A stretch of 64,000 nucleotides of DNA. Origin: Lachnospiraceae bacterium (GTDB lineage Bacteria > Bacillota > Clostridia > Lachnospirales > Lachnospiraceae). The first letter of the stretch is position 1, and each line of letters opens with the position of its first letter. Below are positions 27,667 to 36,419 of this stretch, in pieces. Both the position numbers and the translations under genes were made by a program. The stretch spans positions 1-64,000 of the forward strand of contig JALESH010000050.1 in assembly GCA_022781985.1 (NCBI GenBank), read 5' to 3'. A model generated the notes under the pieces. It made no database searches, was not told where the DNA came from, and saw only the letters and a program-made list of their open reading frames with translations.

Positions 27667-29145
27667 TCATTCCATGCCCCGTCCCTCCCCCACATAGGGG
27701 GTCAGCTTTTCCCTCCAGCCAAAGGATGGGACAAAATAATCCCTGATTTCCTCCAGCGGCCGGTTTCCTGCAATTTCCACCTGCTCCGCCTGCTTGTCCG
27801 CCAGGGGCCACCATCTGTTTTCAAAGCCCCGGGCTATGGATGGTATACACCTGTAGTCATAGCACATCAGCCTGCTGACCGCATAGTCCGCATATACTGG
27901 ATTTGTCCCTGCCAAAATAACGCCGAGGGGCTTTGTTGTCTGTTCCATGGGCCCCTCCCCCTCGCCGGCCAGCACTCCATCCGCAATACAAAGATACCTG
28001 CGCTGCTTCTTCTCCTGCATCCTGCCTTGCTTATCGGCATACAGCACAATCTTATTCAGATCCTTTACACAGCGCCATATGGTATCGTTCCCATGCCAGC
28101 TTCCCTCAAAAAATGCCGTGGGGGCATGCTCCATGTTATACTCCTTCATGCTCTTCCCTTTCCAGATAAACCTCTGGAAAAACCTTTTGATCAGGCTTGC
28201 CGCCTTTATGCCCAGCCAGTTGGTCTTTAAGAAGGTCCAAACACGAACCTTGAGCCACAGCTTCACACTTTTCTGACTGAACTCATCTCCGCCGCTTTCC
28301 CTGGTTCCCCTGGTATGATGGGCCAGACAGGTTTTATCTCCGTTGATCCCCACCAGATTTTTCATTGCGCAGGTCAGCCCAGCCTTTCTGTGGGTCTTTA
28401 TCTTGGGCAGATTGACAAACAGATCTGCCTCCAGCACCTCCCGAGGAATAAAATACTCATTTTTCTCCCTGCTGTGATGCTTTCTTACCGAGCCGATCCC
28501 ATAATCTGTGATCTCAAACCGGCGAACCTTATCAATGACGTCTATCAGCTCACTTTTCTCCCTTAAATCCACTCTTCGGTAATGGGAGGCGTCTCTCTGA
28601 TATATTCTTTTTTCAAGAATATCCATCTCATTGGGCAGGGAGCGCACCATCCGCATATCTGCTATCCTGATGCGGATCCCCCTGCTTTTATAAAATTCCT
28701 GCAGGGCAGTTATCCCCGCCAGGGCACAGGTTTTTTGAAAATCTGCCCCCTGAATGGGAGCATCCGCTATGGTAATCTCCACCTCGCCCTTTGCTGCAAT
28801 GAGTATATAATCAATGATGGGTCTGAGCACAGCCCCATTGGTCACCATGCTCTCCATCTCCCGGGGACCCTTGGGATGCTCATGAAATACCAAATTGGGC
28901 TTTAGGACTGCCTTCTCCCCGGGCCTGATAAAATCCTTCAGGGGATTCCACTCCGGCGTCCCGTATTTTTCTTTATCCAGGCCCATTTCAAAAAGCATTT
29001 CCCTTATGCCGGAAAACACCTCATTCTCCCCTTGTATTTCCGGCTTATATCCCAGCTGCGCCAACTCAGGATAAATGGCCTCCGGATGATAGGGCTTGTC
29101 CGGATAGCCCATATGGGACAATTTATGAATGTATATATCTTTCAT
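27667..29145 (-). CDS. DUF362 domain protein of polysaccharide loci
   Basis: A 492-residue protein with start MKDIYIHKLSHMG at 29145; the longer track start lies deep in the CapK-like gene. It belongs to DUF362, shown by VLKPNLVFHEHPKGPREM (about 85), FVNLPKIKTHRKAGLTCAMKNL (about 255) and LVGINGDKTCLAHH. Unlike many DUF362 proteins, no 4Fe-4S ferredoxin motif follows. It has a basic, possibly membrane-associating stretch (IKAASLIKRFFQRF) near the middle. Its biochemical role is unknown. It overlaps the CapK-like gene by 23 bp, a pairing that suggests they act on the same substrate, perhaps a glycan substituent. Confidence 0.8.
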   Translation of the reverse strand: MKDIYIHKLSHMGYPDKPYHPEAIYPELAQLGYKPEIQGENEVFSGIREMLFEMGLDKEKYGTPEWNPLKDFIRPGEKAVLKPNLVFHEHPKGPREMESMVTNGAVLRPIIDYILIAAKGEVEITIADAPIQGADFQKTCALAGITALQEFYKSRGIRIRIADMRMVRSLPNEMDILEKRIYQRDASHYRRVDLREKSELIDVIDKVRRFEITDYGIGSVRKHHSREKNEYFIPREVLEADLFVNLPKIKTHRKAGLTCAMKNLVGINGDKTCLAHHTRGTRESGGDEFSQKSVKLWLKVRVWTFLKTNWLGIKAASLIKRFFQRFIWKGKSMKEYNMEHAPTAFFEGSWHGNDTIWRCVKDLNKIVLYADKQGRMQEKKQRRYLCIADGVLAGEGEGPMEQTTKPLGVILAGTNPVYADYAVSRLMCYDYRCIPSIARGFENRWWPLADKQAEQVEIAGNRPLEEIRDYFVPSFGWREKLTPYVGEGRGME

Positions 29146-30481
29146 CCTGCTTCTCCTGTTCCGCCCCTTCCACTTCACTGATCACAAACTGGTGCTTCCC
29201 ACTTTTCAGCCTTGGTATTTCTTCCACATATCGGACTGTCAGCTCCGCTTCCGGCATGACAGCCTTGACTCCCCTCTTCATCTCCTCTATATCCCCCAGA
29301 ACCCTCTCTCCGTCCCTGACCGGCCGGATCAGAAGCTCCAAGGAATAATCCCTGCGCTGTACAACCTGAAAGTTCCTGATCCAGCTTTTTCCATAAAAAA
29401 GATGGGTAAAATATTCTCCGTGAATGAGGGCTCCGCTCTTACGCCTGATATGGCTGTTCACTCTACCTTTCAGCTCTGTCAACACCCCGAAACTCCCCTC
29501 CCTCTCCCCGGTCTGCTGTGTCAGAGTCCCGATGTCCCCTATGTCAAACCGGATGAGCGGCATGGCCTTGTTGATCAATGACGTAACTAGTATCCGTCCT
29601 GTGCCCTCCTTGGATATCTGTCCCGTACTTTCATTAAGTATCTCTATATAGACGCTGTGATCAAAGGTGCGTATGCCCTTTTCCCCCCGGACTTCTATGC
29701 CCACAGCCCCTACCTCCCTGGAACCATACTGGTTACAGATAAGGCTTCCGGGAAAGCACCGCTGAATGGTTTTCCTCATGTCATCATATAAAACCCCCGC
29801 TGTGGTGATGATTACCCTTGGGCTGAACATCCTGACCTTTTCCCTCAGCGCACAGCAGGCCAGTTCATATATGGAATCCGCATAAGCCCATATGGAAACC
29901 GGCTGTCTGGTATTGATACAATCCAGGTACTGCAGCATCCTGTCCTCTGACATGACAAAGCTGTTCAGCAGCATGCGGTTGTAAATGAAATTGATCAGCT
30001 TTTCTTTTATGCCTATATCCCCCTGTAGTATGTCCCTCTCACTCCCCCACAATTTGATTTCAAAATCACCGGGTCTCTTCCCGTTCAGCAGTCCGAACAG
30101 GATCTTATTTCCAAAGTTTTTATCATAATATTCTCTGTCCTGGAGAAATTTTACCGGTTCCCCGGTAGAGCCTCCGGAGGTATTCTCATACAGGCCTTTT
30201 CTGCTGATGCTGCTGCATATCTCCCCATAGGACTGCCTCAGTACAGCCTTGGTCAAGACGGGAGCATTCTCAATTTCCGGTTCCCTGCCGGCGAAAGCCT
30301 CCGCATAATACGCTGTATTCTCCACCGCATACCTGAGTATCTCCCTTAATTTTTCCCTTACATAATTTTCCTTTGCCTCTGCGCTCCCCCGGTACAGCGC
30401 CAGCCCTTCCTTTGCAAATGCCAGACTCTGGGCGCCATGCAGGGCAATGGCCGTTTCGCACAGCAGATTATGAAAAGCCAT
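29123..30481 (-). CDS. CapK-like adenylate-forming protein (phenylacetate-CoA ligase superfamily)
   Basis: A 452-residue member of the AMP-forming ligase superfamily. The start is the ATG at 30481 with GGGAGAGG upstream; the track's first M is a TTG. Motifs are TSGGSTGEPVKF (about 105, ATP-binding P-loop equivalent), NQYGSREVGAVG (about 250) and PLIRFDIGDIG (about 315, the ribose-binding Asp). CapK relatives are found in capsule loci and are thought to activate an acid or amino acid for attachment to polysaccharide; the true reaction is not established. A degradative phenylacetate role is unlikely here. It is followed by the DUF362 gene with overlap. Confidence 0.85.
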   Translation of the reverse strand: MAFHNLLCETAIALHGAQSLAFAKEGLALYRGSAEAKENYVREKLREILRYAVENTAYYAEAFAGREPEIENAPVLTKAVLRQSYGEICSSISRKGLYENTSGGSTGEPVKFLQDREYYDKNFGNKILFGLLNGKRPGDFEIKLWGSERDILQGDIGIKEKLINFIYNRMLLNSFVMSEDRMLQYLDCINTRQPVSIWAYADSIYELACCALREKVRMFSPRVIITTAGVLYDDMRKTIQRCFPGSLICNQYGSREVGAVGIEVRGEKGIRTFDHSVYIEILNESTGQISKEGTGRILVTSLINKAMPLIRFDIGDIGTLTQQTGEREGSFGVLTELKGRVNSHIRRKSGALIHGEYFTHLFYGKSWIRNFQVVQRRDYSLELLIRPVRDGERVLGDIEEMKRGVKAVMPEAELTVRYVEEIPRLKSGKHQFVISEVEGAEQEKQDERYIHS

Positions 30482-30504
30482 AGTCAACCTCTCCCTAAAA
30501 GCTA

Positions 30505-31437
30505 CTACAATTCAACCGTTTCCTTTACACTGTAGGGCGTATCCACATGCACCCCATAATATGTCTTGATCATAATCTCACTCATCAGGCCCAAGATAAA
30601 CATCAGCAGGCCTATGATAATAAAAAATACCGTCAAAATAACCGGGATGATATTGTTTGACATTTTATATCCCAGCATAAACAGCAGCACGGACCAGATC
30701 CCGCACCAAAAGCCCATGAGCAGGCCCATGATGCCAAAGCCTCCCAGAATATGCAGAGGCCTGGTAGCATATTTGTTCCAGAACCAAACCGAGATCATAT
30801 CTACAAAGCCCTTCACAGTCCTGTGCCAGTTATATTTTGTAGTCCCCTGGGTACGGGGTCTGTGATTGACCACCACCTCCCCTACTCTGAAGCCCTTTAT
30901 TTTCAGCAGCGCCGGGATAAATCTATGCTGCTCCCCATACAGGTTCACACCATTAAAGCACTCTTTTTTATAAATCTTCAGGGAGCACCCGCTGTCATGG
31001 ATGCCGTCCTTGACTAAGATCCCTCTCAGAAAATTTGCCCCCCGGGAAACAAATCTTTTCATAAAGGTATCCTTACGGTTCTTTCTCCACCCTGATACTA
31101 CATCCAGTCCATTCTCCACCAGATACTCCAGCATGGCGGGAATGTCCGCAGGATCATTCTGCCGGTCTCCGTCCATTGTCACTATATAATCATATTTTGC
31201 AGCCTTGATCCCTGCATCCATAGCAGCCGTCTGGCCAAAATTCCTGCGCATGCAGATATATTTTAAAGGCCTGAGAGTCCGGCATATTTCATCTGTCCTG
31301 TCCCTGGAGCCATCGTTGATAAAAATAATCTCATACTCATAGCCCTGGCTTTCACAGACCTCCTTGATCTCCTTGTGCAGGCCGCTGACGTTTCCCTCTT
31401 CGTTATATACCGGCACTACTACTGATATCCTGTACAT
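30505..31437 (-). CDS. Polyprenyl-phosphate glycosyltransferase, GT2 (GtrB/CsbB-like)
   Basis: A 310-residue GT-A enzyme: MYRISVVVPVYNEEGNVSGL, DGDRQNDPADIP as catalytic DxD-like motif (about 90), HDSGCSLKIYKKECF (about 150) and two C-terminal helices. It shares its plan with the GT2 at 10624-11595 but is clearly diverged, so the locus encodes two different undecaprenyl-phosphate-sugar synthases. It sits between the DUF2142 membrane gene and the CapK-like gene, so its lipid-linked sugar may feed the DUF2142 or YfhO proteins. The pairing is inferred from location. Confidence 0.92.
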   Translation of the reverse strand: MYRISVVVPVYNEEGNVSGLHKEIKEVCESQGYEYEIIFINDGSRDRTDEICRTLRPLKYICMRRNFGQTAAMDAGIKAAKYDYIVTMDGDRQNDPADIPAMLEYLVENGLDVVSGWRKNRKDTFMKRFVSRGANFLRGILVKDGIHDSGCSLKIYKKECFNGVNLYGEQHRFIPALLKIKGFRVGEVVVNHRPRTQGTTKYNWHRTVKGFVDMISVWFWNKYATRPLHILGGFGIMGLLMGFWCGIWSVLLFMLGYKMSNNIIPVILTVFFIIIGLLMFILGLMSEIMIKTYYGVHVDTPYSVKETVEL

Positions 31438-31468
31438 TACTTCCTCCTGTAAATGCTTCCTTTATTCA

Positions 31469-33388
31469 TCATGTCAAACATAAAATACCGCCAAATAAAA
31501 ATGAATAAACCGATAGGCAGCCGACAGCGCATAAAATCACCTTCATGGCCTTCCTATCATAAATCCCCCTATAATACACACAACTGCAGACTGCCAATAT
31601 AAAATTGATGGCAAACAGATACCTTCCCTGGGGCTGAAAATCAGACGTCCAGGAGTGCCACAGCGATATGCCGGGTACCGTTGCGCCCAGACACATCAGC
31701 AGACAGAACAGCGTCCGCCTCCCTGCGCCCCGCCCCGCCACCATGGCCCGCCACAATACAGCCAACAGGCTGACATACATGATCCCCATAAGAACATAAT
31801 ATGCATATGGGCTCTCATACTCCATCCAACCGTAATTTCCCGCATAGGATCGGTAGGAATGCTCCAGGAAGCCATACTCCTCAACCACTTCTTTCAGTCC
31901 GACTCCCTGCCCCCGCAGACCAACTCCATCCCAGATCCCCTGGAGACCGGCTCCTTTTGCCTGAGCTTCCGTATTTTTTTCAGCATAGACTTCTCTCTGC
32001 TGGGATGCGATCTCACTTTTATTCCCGCCATAAATCCGGGAATCCATGTATTGAGTCCCGCCATATACCGACAGACATACGGCTACGATTATAGCATATT
32101 TCAGGATGATTTGCATCCTTTTTTTTCTCACCGCACTCAGCATACGCCATAATAAGAGTAAAAAGGAGGCCGCAAATACAAAATAGTAATTCTTCTTGCC
32201 CAGAAGCAGGGTTCCATATAAAGCTCCTATCAGAACCAGACTGCCTGCGGCTCTCTTAAAGGAGGCTGCTTCCATGGCCCTGTGAAACAGGCTGCCCTTC
32301 ACCGTAAGCTGATACAGGATAAGAAAACTCAGAAAATAATCCCATCCATCCGAGGTAGCATAGGAAAAGATGTACCAGACCTGAGGCGTAAGCCCCAGCA
32401 TCAGGAATAAAAAACCGTTTTCTCTTCCCTTTTTATAGTAAACTGCCGTCATCATGACAAACAGCAGCACATTGAATGCCCTGTAATATTTGCTCAGCCC
32501 CAATATGTTTTTGGCGAACCAGGCTGCCTTACCTGCCAGAAAATAATAAAAGGTAGTCTCGCTCAATCTGGAATTCCCATAGGCAGAAAAGCTGTCCGCT
32601 GCCTCCGGACTGCGGATGTCAGCCGGCAGCCAGTTCGTCATGTAATAGTCCACCGCAGCCTTGCTCATATTCTCATCCGGGTGGGCATAGTCAAAGCTGT
32701 TAAAAGCCATAACTGCAGCCAGAAGCGCTGCCGCCGCCAGAATGACCCTTGTAATGATGTGGTAATGCGCCGATATGTAACTGACCGCTGCCCTTACATA
32801 TTTCCCATAGAGGACACCTGCTGCCGCCAGGATCCCTGCTGCTGTGATCCAGCCGGAGAGCGCTGCCCTGAGCCTGGTATTGCAGGAGGCGAAATATTCT
32901 TCCACCATATCCTCCCCAAAGACGATGATCGGGTCATCCCCCTGGGGCCTGATCAGCAGAAGCCCCCGTTTCACCTCCGGCTGCTCCATGCGGTAAAACT
33001 CAGCCCTCTTCCATATCTCCCTCATGGGGATCAAACCCATGCCGATCCCATGGTTTCTGACCTGGATGGAAGTGATGGCTGTCCCGGCCTCCCGGTCCGT
33101 AGGATCCAGCCTGAGTCCCGTGACCCTATCTATCTCCTCCCCCAGCTCCAGCACTGCCCGGTTGCGCTTCACCTTACTGACGCTGGACTCCTCGCCGGAA
33201 TAACTCCCATCTGTCTTCCAGAACAGCTGGGCCTGAAAGCTGTTGTCATACTTCCTGGAGCTGTATTCCACCCTGATGCTCAGCTCATCCTCTATGGGCA
33301 GCAGCCACACCAGGCCGGCAGATATCAGAGCTGCCGCCAGGATCATGCCGCATATCATGAGTTTGCGCACTGTATTCCTTTTCTCCAT
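31469..33388 (-). CDS. DUF2142 family membrane protein (GT-C-like) with N-terminal extracytoplasmic module
   Basis: A 639-residue polytopic protein. After one helix (residues about 10-30) an extracytoplasmic domain (about 35-175) contains AQLFWKTDG, VTGLRLDPTD and RPQGDDPIIVFGED, recognisably the same module that is repeated four times in the giant YfhO protein of this locus. About 10-12 helices follow, with FDYAHPDENMSKAAVDYY (acidic loop of GT-C enzymes, about 245), GLTPQVWYIFSYATSDGWDYF and WHSWTSDFQPQGRYLF. DUF2142 proteins are thought to be lipid-linked sugar transferases. It follows the methyltransferase gene by 63 bp, a gap that contains tandem repeats. Confidence 0.83.
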   Translation of the reverse strand: MEKRNTVRKLMICGMILAAALISAGLVWLLPIEDELSIRVEYSSRKYDNSFQAQLFWKTDGSYSGEESSVSKVKRNRAVLELGEEIDRVTGLRLDPTDREAGTAITSIQVRNHGIGMGLIPMREIWKRAEFYRMEQPEVKRGLLLIRPQGDDPIIVFGEDMVEEYFASCNTRLRAALSGWITAAGILAAAGVLYGKYVRAAVSYISAHYHIITRVILAAAALLAAVMAFNSFDYAHPDENMSKAAVDYYMTNWLPADIRSPEAADSFSAYGNSRLSETTFYYFLAGKAAWFAKNILGLSKYYRAFNVLLFVMMTAVYYKKGRENGFLFLMLGLTPQVWYIFSYATSDGWDYFLSFLILYQLTVKGSLFHRAMEAASFKRAAGSLVLIGALYGTLLLGKKNYYFVFAASFLLLLWRMLSAVRKKRMQIILKYAIIVAVCLSVYGGTQYMDSRIYGGNKSEIASQQREVYAEKNTEAQAKGAGLQGIWDGVGLRGQGVGLKEVVEEYGFLEHSYRSYAGNYGWMEYESPYAYYVLMGIMYVSLLAVLWRAMVAGRGAGRRTLFCLLMCLGATVPGISLWHSWTSDFQPQGRYLFAINFILAVCSCVYYRGIYDRKAMKVILCAVGCLSVYSFLFGGILCLT

Positions 33389-33422
33389 TACCCAGCATAT
33401 CCCCTCTCAAATTCTGTCCCTA

Positions 33423-33467
33423 TAGGGACTTTCCCTTTAGGGACTTTCCTTTTAGGGACTTTCCCCT
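33423..33467 (-). repeat. Three 15-bp tandem repeats spanning a stop codon
   Basis: TAGGGACTTTCC(C/T)(T/C)T occurs three times head to tail (33423-33437, 33438-33452, 33453-33467). On the minus strand each unit reads (A/G)GGGAAAGTCCCTA-like, encoding Glu-Ser-Pro-stop, so the gene's own stop codon sits inside the repeat and further copies add no coding sequence. A palindrome GTCCCTATAGGGAC (33416-33429) overlaps the outer copy. Confidence 0.85.
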
Positions 33468-35083
33468 GAACTGCCTGCCCCTTTGCCGAACAGCTTCCGC
33501 AGCGGCGCCGTCACCTTCCAGGAGCCTGATCCTATCACGCTGTTATAGGCCTCCTCATACAGATCAGCCCTGGCCTGCTCCTGGGCATACTGATGACGCA
33601 TGTCTTCTTTTTCCTGAACCGCAGCGTCCTTCTCCGAGCGCAGGCTGTCCCTCTCTGCGCGCAGGTCATCCCTTTCCCGGAGTGCAGCATCCTTTTCCAC
33701 CGCTATTGCATTTCTCTGTTCTGCCGCCCTCTGGCACTCCCGGGCGATCCTGTCCCTTTCCTCCTCCGCCCTTTCCTTATCCCGGACGGCATCTGCCCTG
33801 GCGTACAGGGCTGCCTCCTTCTCCCGAATGGCATCGACGGCTCTCTGCTCACTCTCACGGACAATCTTATCCATCATGCTGAACATCAGCCCTCTTTCCT
33901 CCGGATATATGACAATATCCGCCTCTATTCTGAGCCACCGGATCTGTTTTCCGCCTGCATCGATAAAAAACTGAGGATCGTCCCCGGGAAAGACAAACCA
34001 GCCGTCATGCGCCCAGGCGCCCACCGGCGAAAAGGGCAGCTCTCCCTGATCGGAGCAGATGCTGACCCCTGATATCATGCAGCAGCAGCCCTCTAAGGGA
34101 TCAAACCTGAAACCTGACACAGACCGGGATATTTCATACTCATAAGAAATATGAAGCTGATTGCCGGCTCCCATCAGAGTCTCCCGTTCCAGCTTGTCCT
34201 CCTCCCTCCAGCCCCTGCCCTCGTCCATATACAGGAAGCTCTTCACCTGCCTGCAGGCTCTCCTTCCGCAGAGTGCTTTCAGATCCTGCAGTCCCCGGAG
34301 CATCCCTTCCCTTCCGTCAGCTCCGTTTCCTTTCTCAAAGACTGCCTGCATGGAAGCTGCCAGCTCCTCTGCCAGCGCCTTATCCTTTGACATCAGGAGA
34401 AAAACCCGGTAATTGCTTTCTCCCACATCATGAAAATAGATATCCTCTCCATAGTACTCCTCCAGAGCCGCCAGATAGCCCTCTGCCCCCGGAACGTCAT
34501 AGGCTCCGAACAGGGCCTTCATCCACTCCTCCCAGAGGAGGATATCTCCATGCTCAAAGCCTGCATACCCTATTTTTTCCCGGTCCAGAATCTCCTTCGT
34601 CCTGTCCCATTCAGGAAGGCCGTTCTCTATATGCTCTTCAAGCCATATATGGTTCTTTCCATATATGGCTTTATAGTAGCTGTTGGCCCGCTTCTCTGCC
34701 AGCTGGTTCCTGCCGTTGGCAAAGGGAAAGCAAAGAATCGCCAGCTTTCCGGCCACTCTGCTGATTTCTTTTAGAAAGTCGGCACGCTTTTCCTCCGGCA
34801 CATGCTCAAATACATCCAGTGCCACCGCCACATCGTAGGCCCCGGTTTCTACCTGGGGCATATTTGTGCCGTCCAATACAATGAACCTGTCGTCTCCCTC
34901 TCTCTCCCTGGGGATCTCCAGGCAGGAATACTGTATCCTTTCCTCCGGCAAAGCCTCTCCCAGATTGCACTGGCCGTTGCTTCCGATCTCCAGAACAGAC
35001 ACCTGGGAGAGTCCCTTCCGTTTCTTTAATTCCTCTACAATTAGCTGTACCGTCTTATACCTCTGAAACTGATCAAATGACAT
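33452..35083 (-). CDS. SAM-dependent methyltransferase with long C-terminal coiled coil
   Basis: A 543-residue protein. The start is the ATG giving MSFDQFQRYKTV, preceded by GGAGGA. Residues about 30-140 form a class I methyltransferase: VSVLEIGSNGQCN (SAM motif I), FIVLDGTNMP, YDVAVALDVFEHVPEE. The middle (about 230-400) is of unknown fold. Residues about 410-505 are a charged heptad-rich coiled coil (VRDKERAEEERDRIARE). The end, GSGSWKVTAPLRKLFGK, is a motif found at the tail of many polysaccharide-locus enzymes. It may methylate the terminal sugar, a classical chain-length cap read by Wzt-type exporters. Its gene overlaps the Wzt gene by 11 bp, which fits that idea; the coiled coil could act as the molecular ruler. 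Confidence 0.85.
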   Translation of the reverse strand: MSFDQFQRYKTVQLIVEELKKRKGLSQVSVLEIGSNGQCNLGEALPEERIQYSCLEIPREREGDDRFIVLDGTNMPQVETGAYDVAVALDVFEHVPEEKRADFLKEISRVAGKLAILCFPFANGRNQLAEKRANSYYKAIYGKNHIWLEEHIENGLPEWDRTKEILDREKIGYAGFEHGDILLWEEWMKALFGAYDVPGAEGYLAALEEYYGEDIYFHDVGESNYRVFLLMSKDKALAEELAASMQAVFEKGNGADGREGMLRGLQDLKALCGRRACRQVKSFLYMDEGRGWREEDKLERETLMGAGNQLHISYEYEISRSVSGFRFDPLEGCCCMISGVSICSDQGELPFSPVGAWAHDGWFVFPGDDPQFFIDAGGKQIRWLRIEADIVIYPEERGLMFSMMDKIVRESEQRAVDAIREKEAALYARADAVRDKERAEEERDRIARECQRAAEQRNAIAVEKDAALRERDDLRAERDSLRSEKDAAVQEKEDMRHQYAQEQARADLYEEAYNSVIGSGSWKVTAPLRKLFGKGAGSSGESP

Positions 35084-36419
35084 GCTCTCCTCCATCTACT
35101 TCCCATCTGTGGCTCATCTTCATGAAGCCCATCTCCTCCGTAATGCCGGTGATCTCAAACTCATTTACCGTATCCATGTAATCCACGATCAGATCCAGAC
35201 CTCTGGCAATACATACATCCACAAAATATCTTCCCGGCAGCAGCTTGTTGTTGTCAAAGCAGACTCTGGCCCTTCCGTCCTTCTCAATGGCAAACTCCTT
35301 CACCCTGTCCACCCTGGTATTGCTTCCGTAGCAGCGCGTCCCGTCGATACGGAAGATACTGAGTCCGAAGATGGCCTGCTCTATCCTCTCATAGGTCTCA
35401 TAGGTGATTTCAAATATGATGTCCTCCCCACTGCTGAAATTATACTTCTCCTCCCCCTTACTGTTATAGCTCCTGATGGATTTCATCCGGGCCTCCCCGC
35501 TGCCCCTCCGCAGGGCCGCAGGCTTCTCAACGCACTCCTGACTCTGTTCCGCTTCCTCCCGGGCTCCTCCGTCCGCTTCCCCGCCTTCAGGCTGCCCGGG
35601 GCTGTCCTCCCCGGAGGCTTCCACGCTTCCGGCCTCCTCCTGCTTTCGCCCTTCCTGCTCATTCAGGGTCTGCCTGCGCTTTTCCTCCATGAATTCCAGG
35701 TAGGCATTGTGCACCTCCCTGGGCGTCCCATCCATCCGGATCAGCCCCTCATGGATCCATATGGTTCTTTCGCAGATCTGCTCGATCTGACCCAGAGAAT
35801 GGGAAACCAGCACGATAGTAGTGCCCTTTTTCTTGATTTCCAGCATTTTATTAAAGCATTTATTCTGGAAGTTGGCATCTCCCACTGCCAGAATCTCGTC
35901 AATCAGCAGAATATCTGCATTCACGTTGATCGCCACGGAAAAGGCCAGCCTCATATACATACCGGAGGAATAGGTTCTCACCGGATTGTCGATATAATCT
36001 CCCAGCTCCGAAAAATCAATGATATCCTGCAGCCTGCTGTCGATTTCCTTTTTGCTCAGGCCGAAGATGGATGCATTGATATAGATGTTGTCCCTGCCGC
36101 TCATATCCGGATGGAAGCCCGCCCCCAGCTCCAGCAGGCTGGACACCCTTCCGCACATCTCTATGCTGCCTGCATCAGGAAACATGATCCTGGTCAGCAG
36201 CTTCAGCGTAGTGCTCTTTCCGCAGCCGTTGTGCCCGATCAGGCCGATGGCCTCTCCCTTCCTCACCTGGAAGCTGATGCCCTTGAGCACCCATCTTTCC
36301 TCGTATTTGTTCCGACTGCGGAAAATAACCTTTTCCTTCAGCAGAGCCCCTTTATCAAAATAGATCCTGAATTTTTTTGTTATGTCACTGACCTCTATTG
36401 CATTCTCCTGGTTCTTCAT
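35073..36419 (-). CDS. wzt: Polysaccharide ABC exporter ATPase with C-terminal glycan-binding domain (Wzt)
   Basis: A 448-residue ATPase; start ATG at 36419 shares one base with the permease stop (TGATG), with GGAGGA upstream. The nucleotide-binding domain has GLIGHNGCGKSTT (Walker A, about 65), YSSGMYMRL (signature) and ILLIDEILAVGD (Walker B, about 180). A long acidic low-complexity linker (about 255-320; EEAGSVEASGEDSPG and on) leads to a Wzt-type beta domain (about 325-445; FDNNKLLPGRYFVDVCI). In known systems this domain recognises the modified end of the finished chain. The linker is longer than I would expect for the family. Product: export of the complete glycan across the membrane. 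Confidence 0.94.
   Translation of the reverse strand: MKNQENAIEVSDITKKFRIYFDKGALLKEKVIFRSRNKYEERWVLKGISFQVRKGEAIGLIGHNGCGKSTTLKLLTRIMFPDAGSIEMCGRVSSLLELGAGFHPDMSGRDNIYINASIFGLSKKEIDSRLQDIIDFSELGDYIDNPVRTYSSGMYMRLAFSVAINVNADILLIDEILAVGDANFQNKCFNKMLEIKKKGTTIVLVSHSLGQIEQICERTIWIHEGLIRMDGTPREVHNAYLEFMEEKRRQTLNEQEGRKQEEAGSVEASGEDSPGQPEGGEADGGAREEAEQSQECVEKPAALRRGSGEARMKSIRSYNSKGEEKYNFSSGEDIIFEITYETYERIEQAIFGLSIFRIDGTRCYGSNTRVDRVKEFAIEKDGRARVCFDNNKLLPGRYFVDVCIARGLDLIVDYMDTVNEFEITGITEEMGFMKMSHRWEVDGGEHVI

Noticed and set aside
29123-30481. Phenylacetate-CoA ligase for aromatic degradation
   Set aside because: The motifs fit the superfamily, but the surrounding genes are all for surface glycan synthesis, and CapK-like proteins are the common form in such loci.
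33416-33467. Tandem repeats as a CRISPR array
   Set aside because: Units are 15 bp and contiguous with no spacers.
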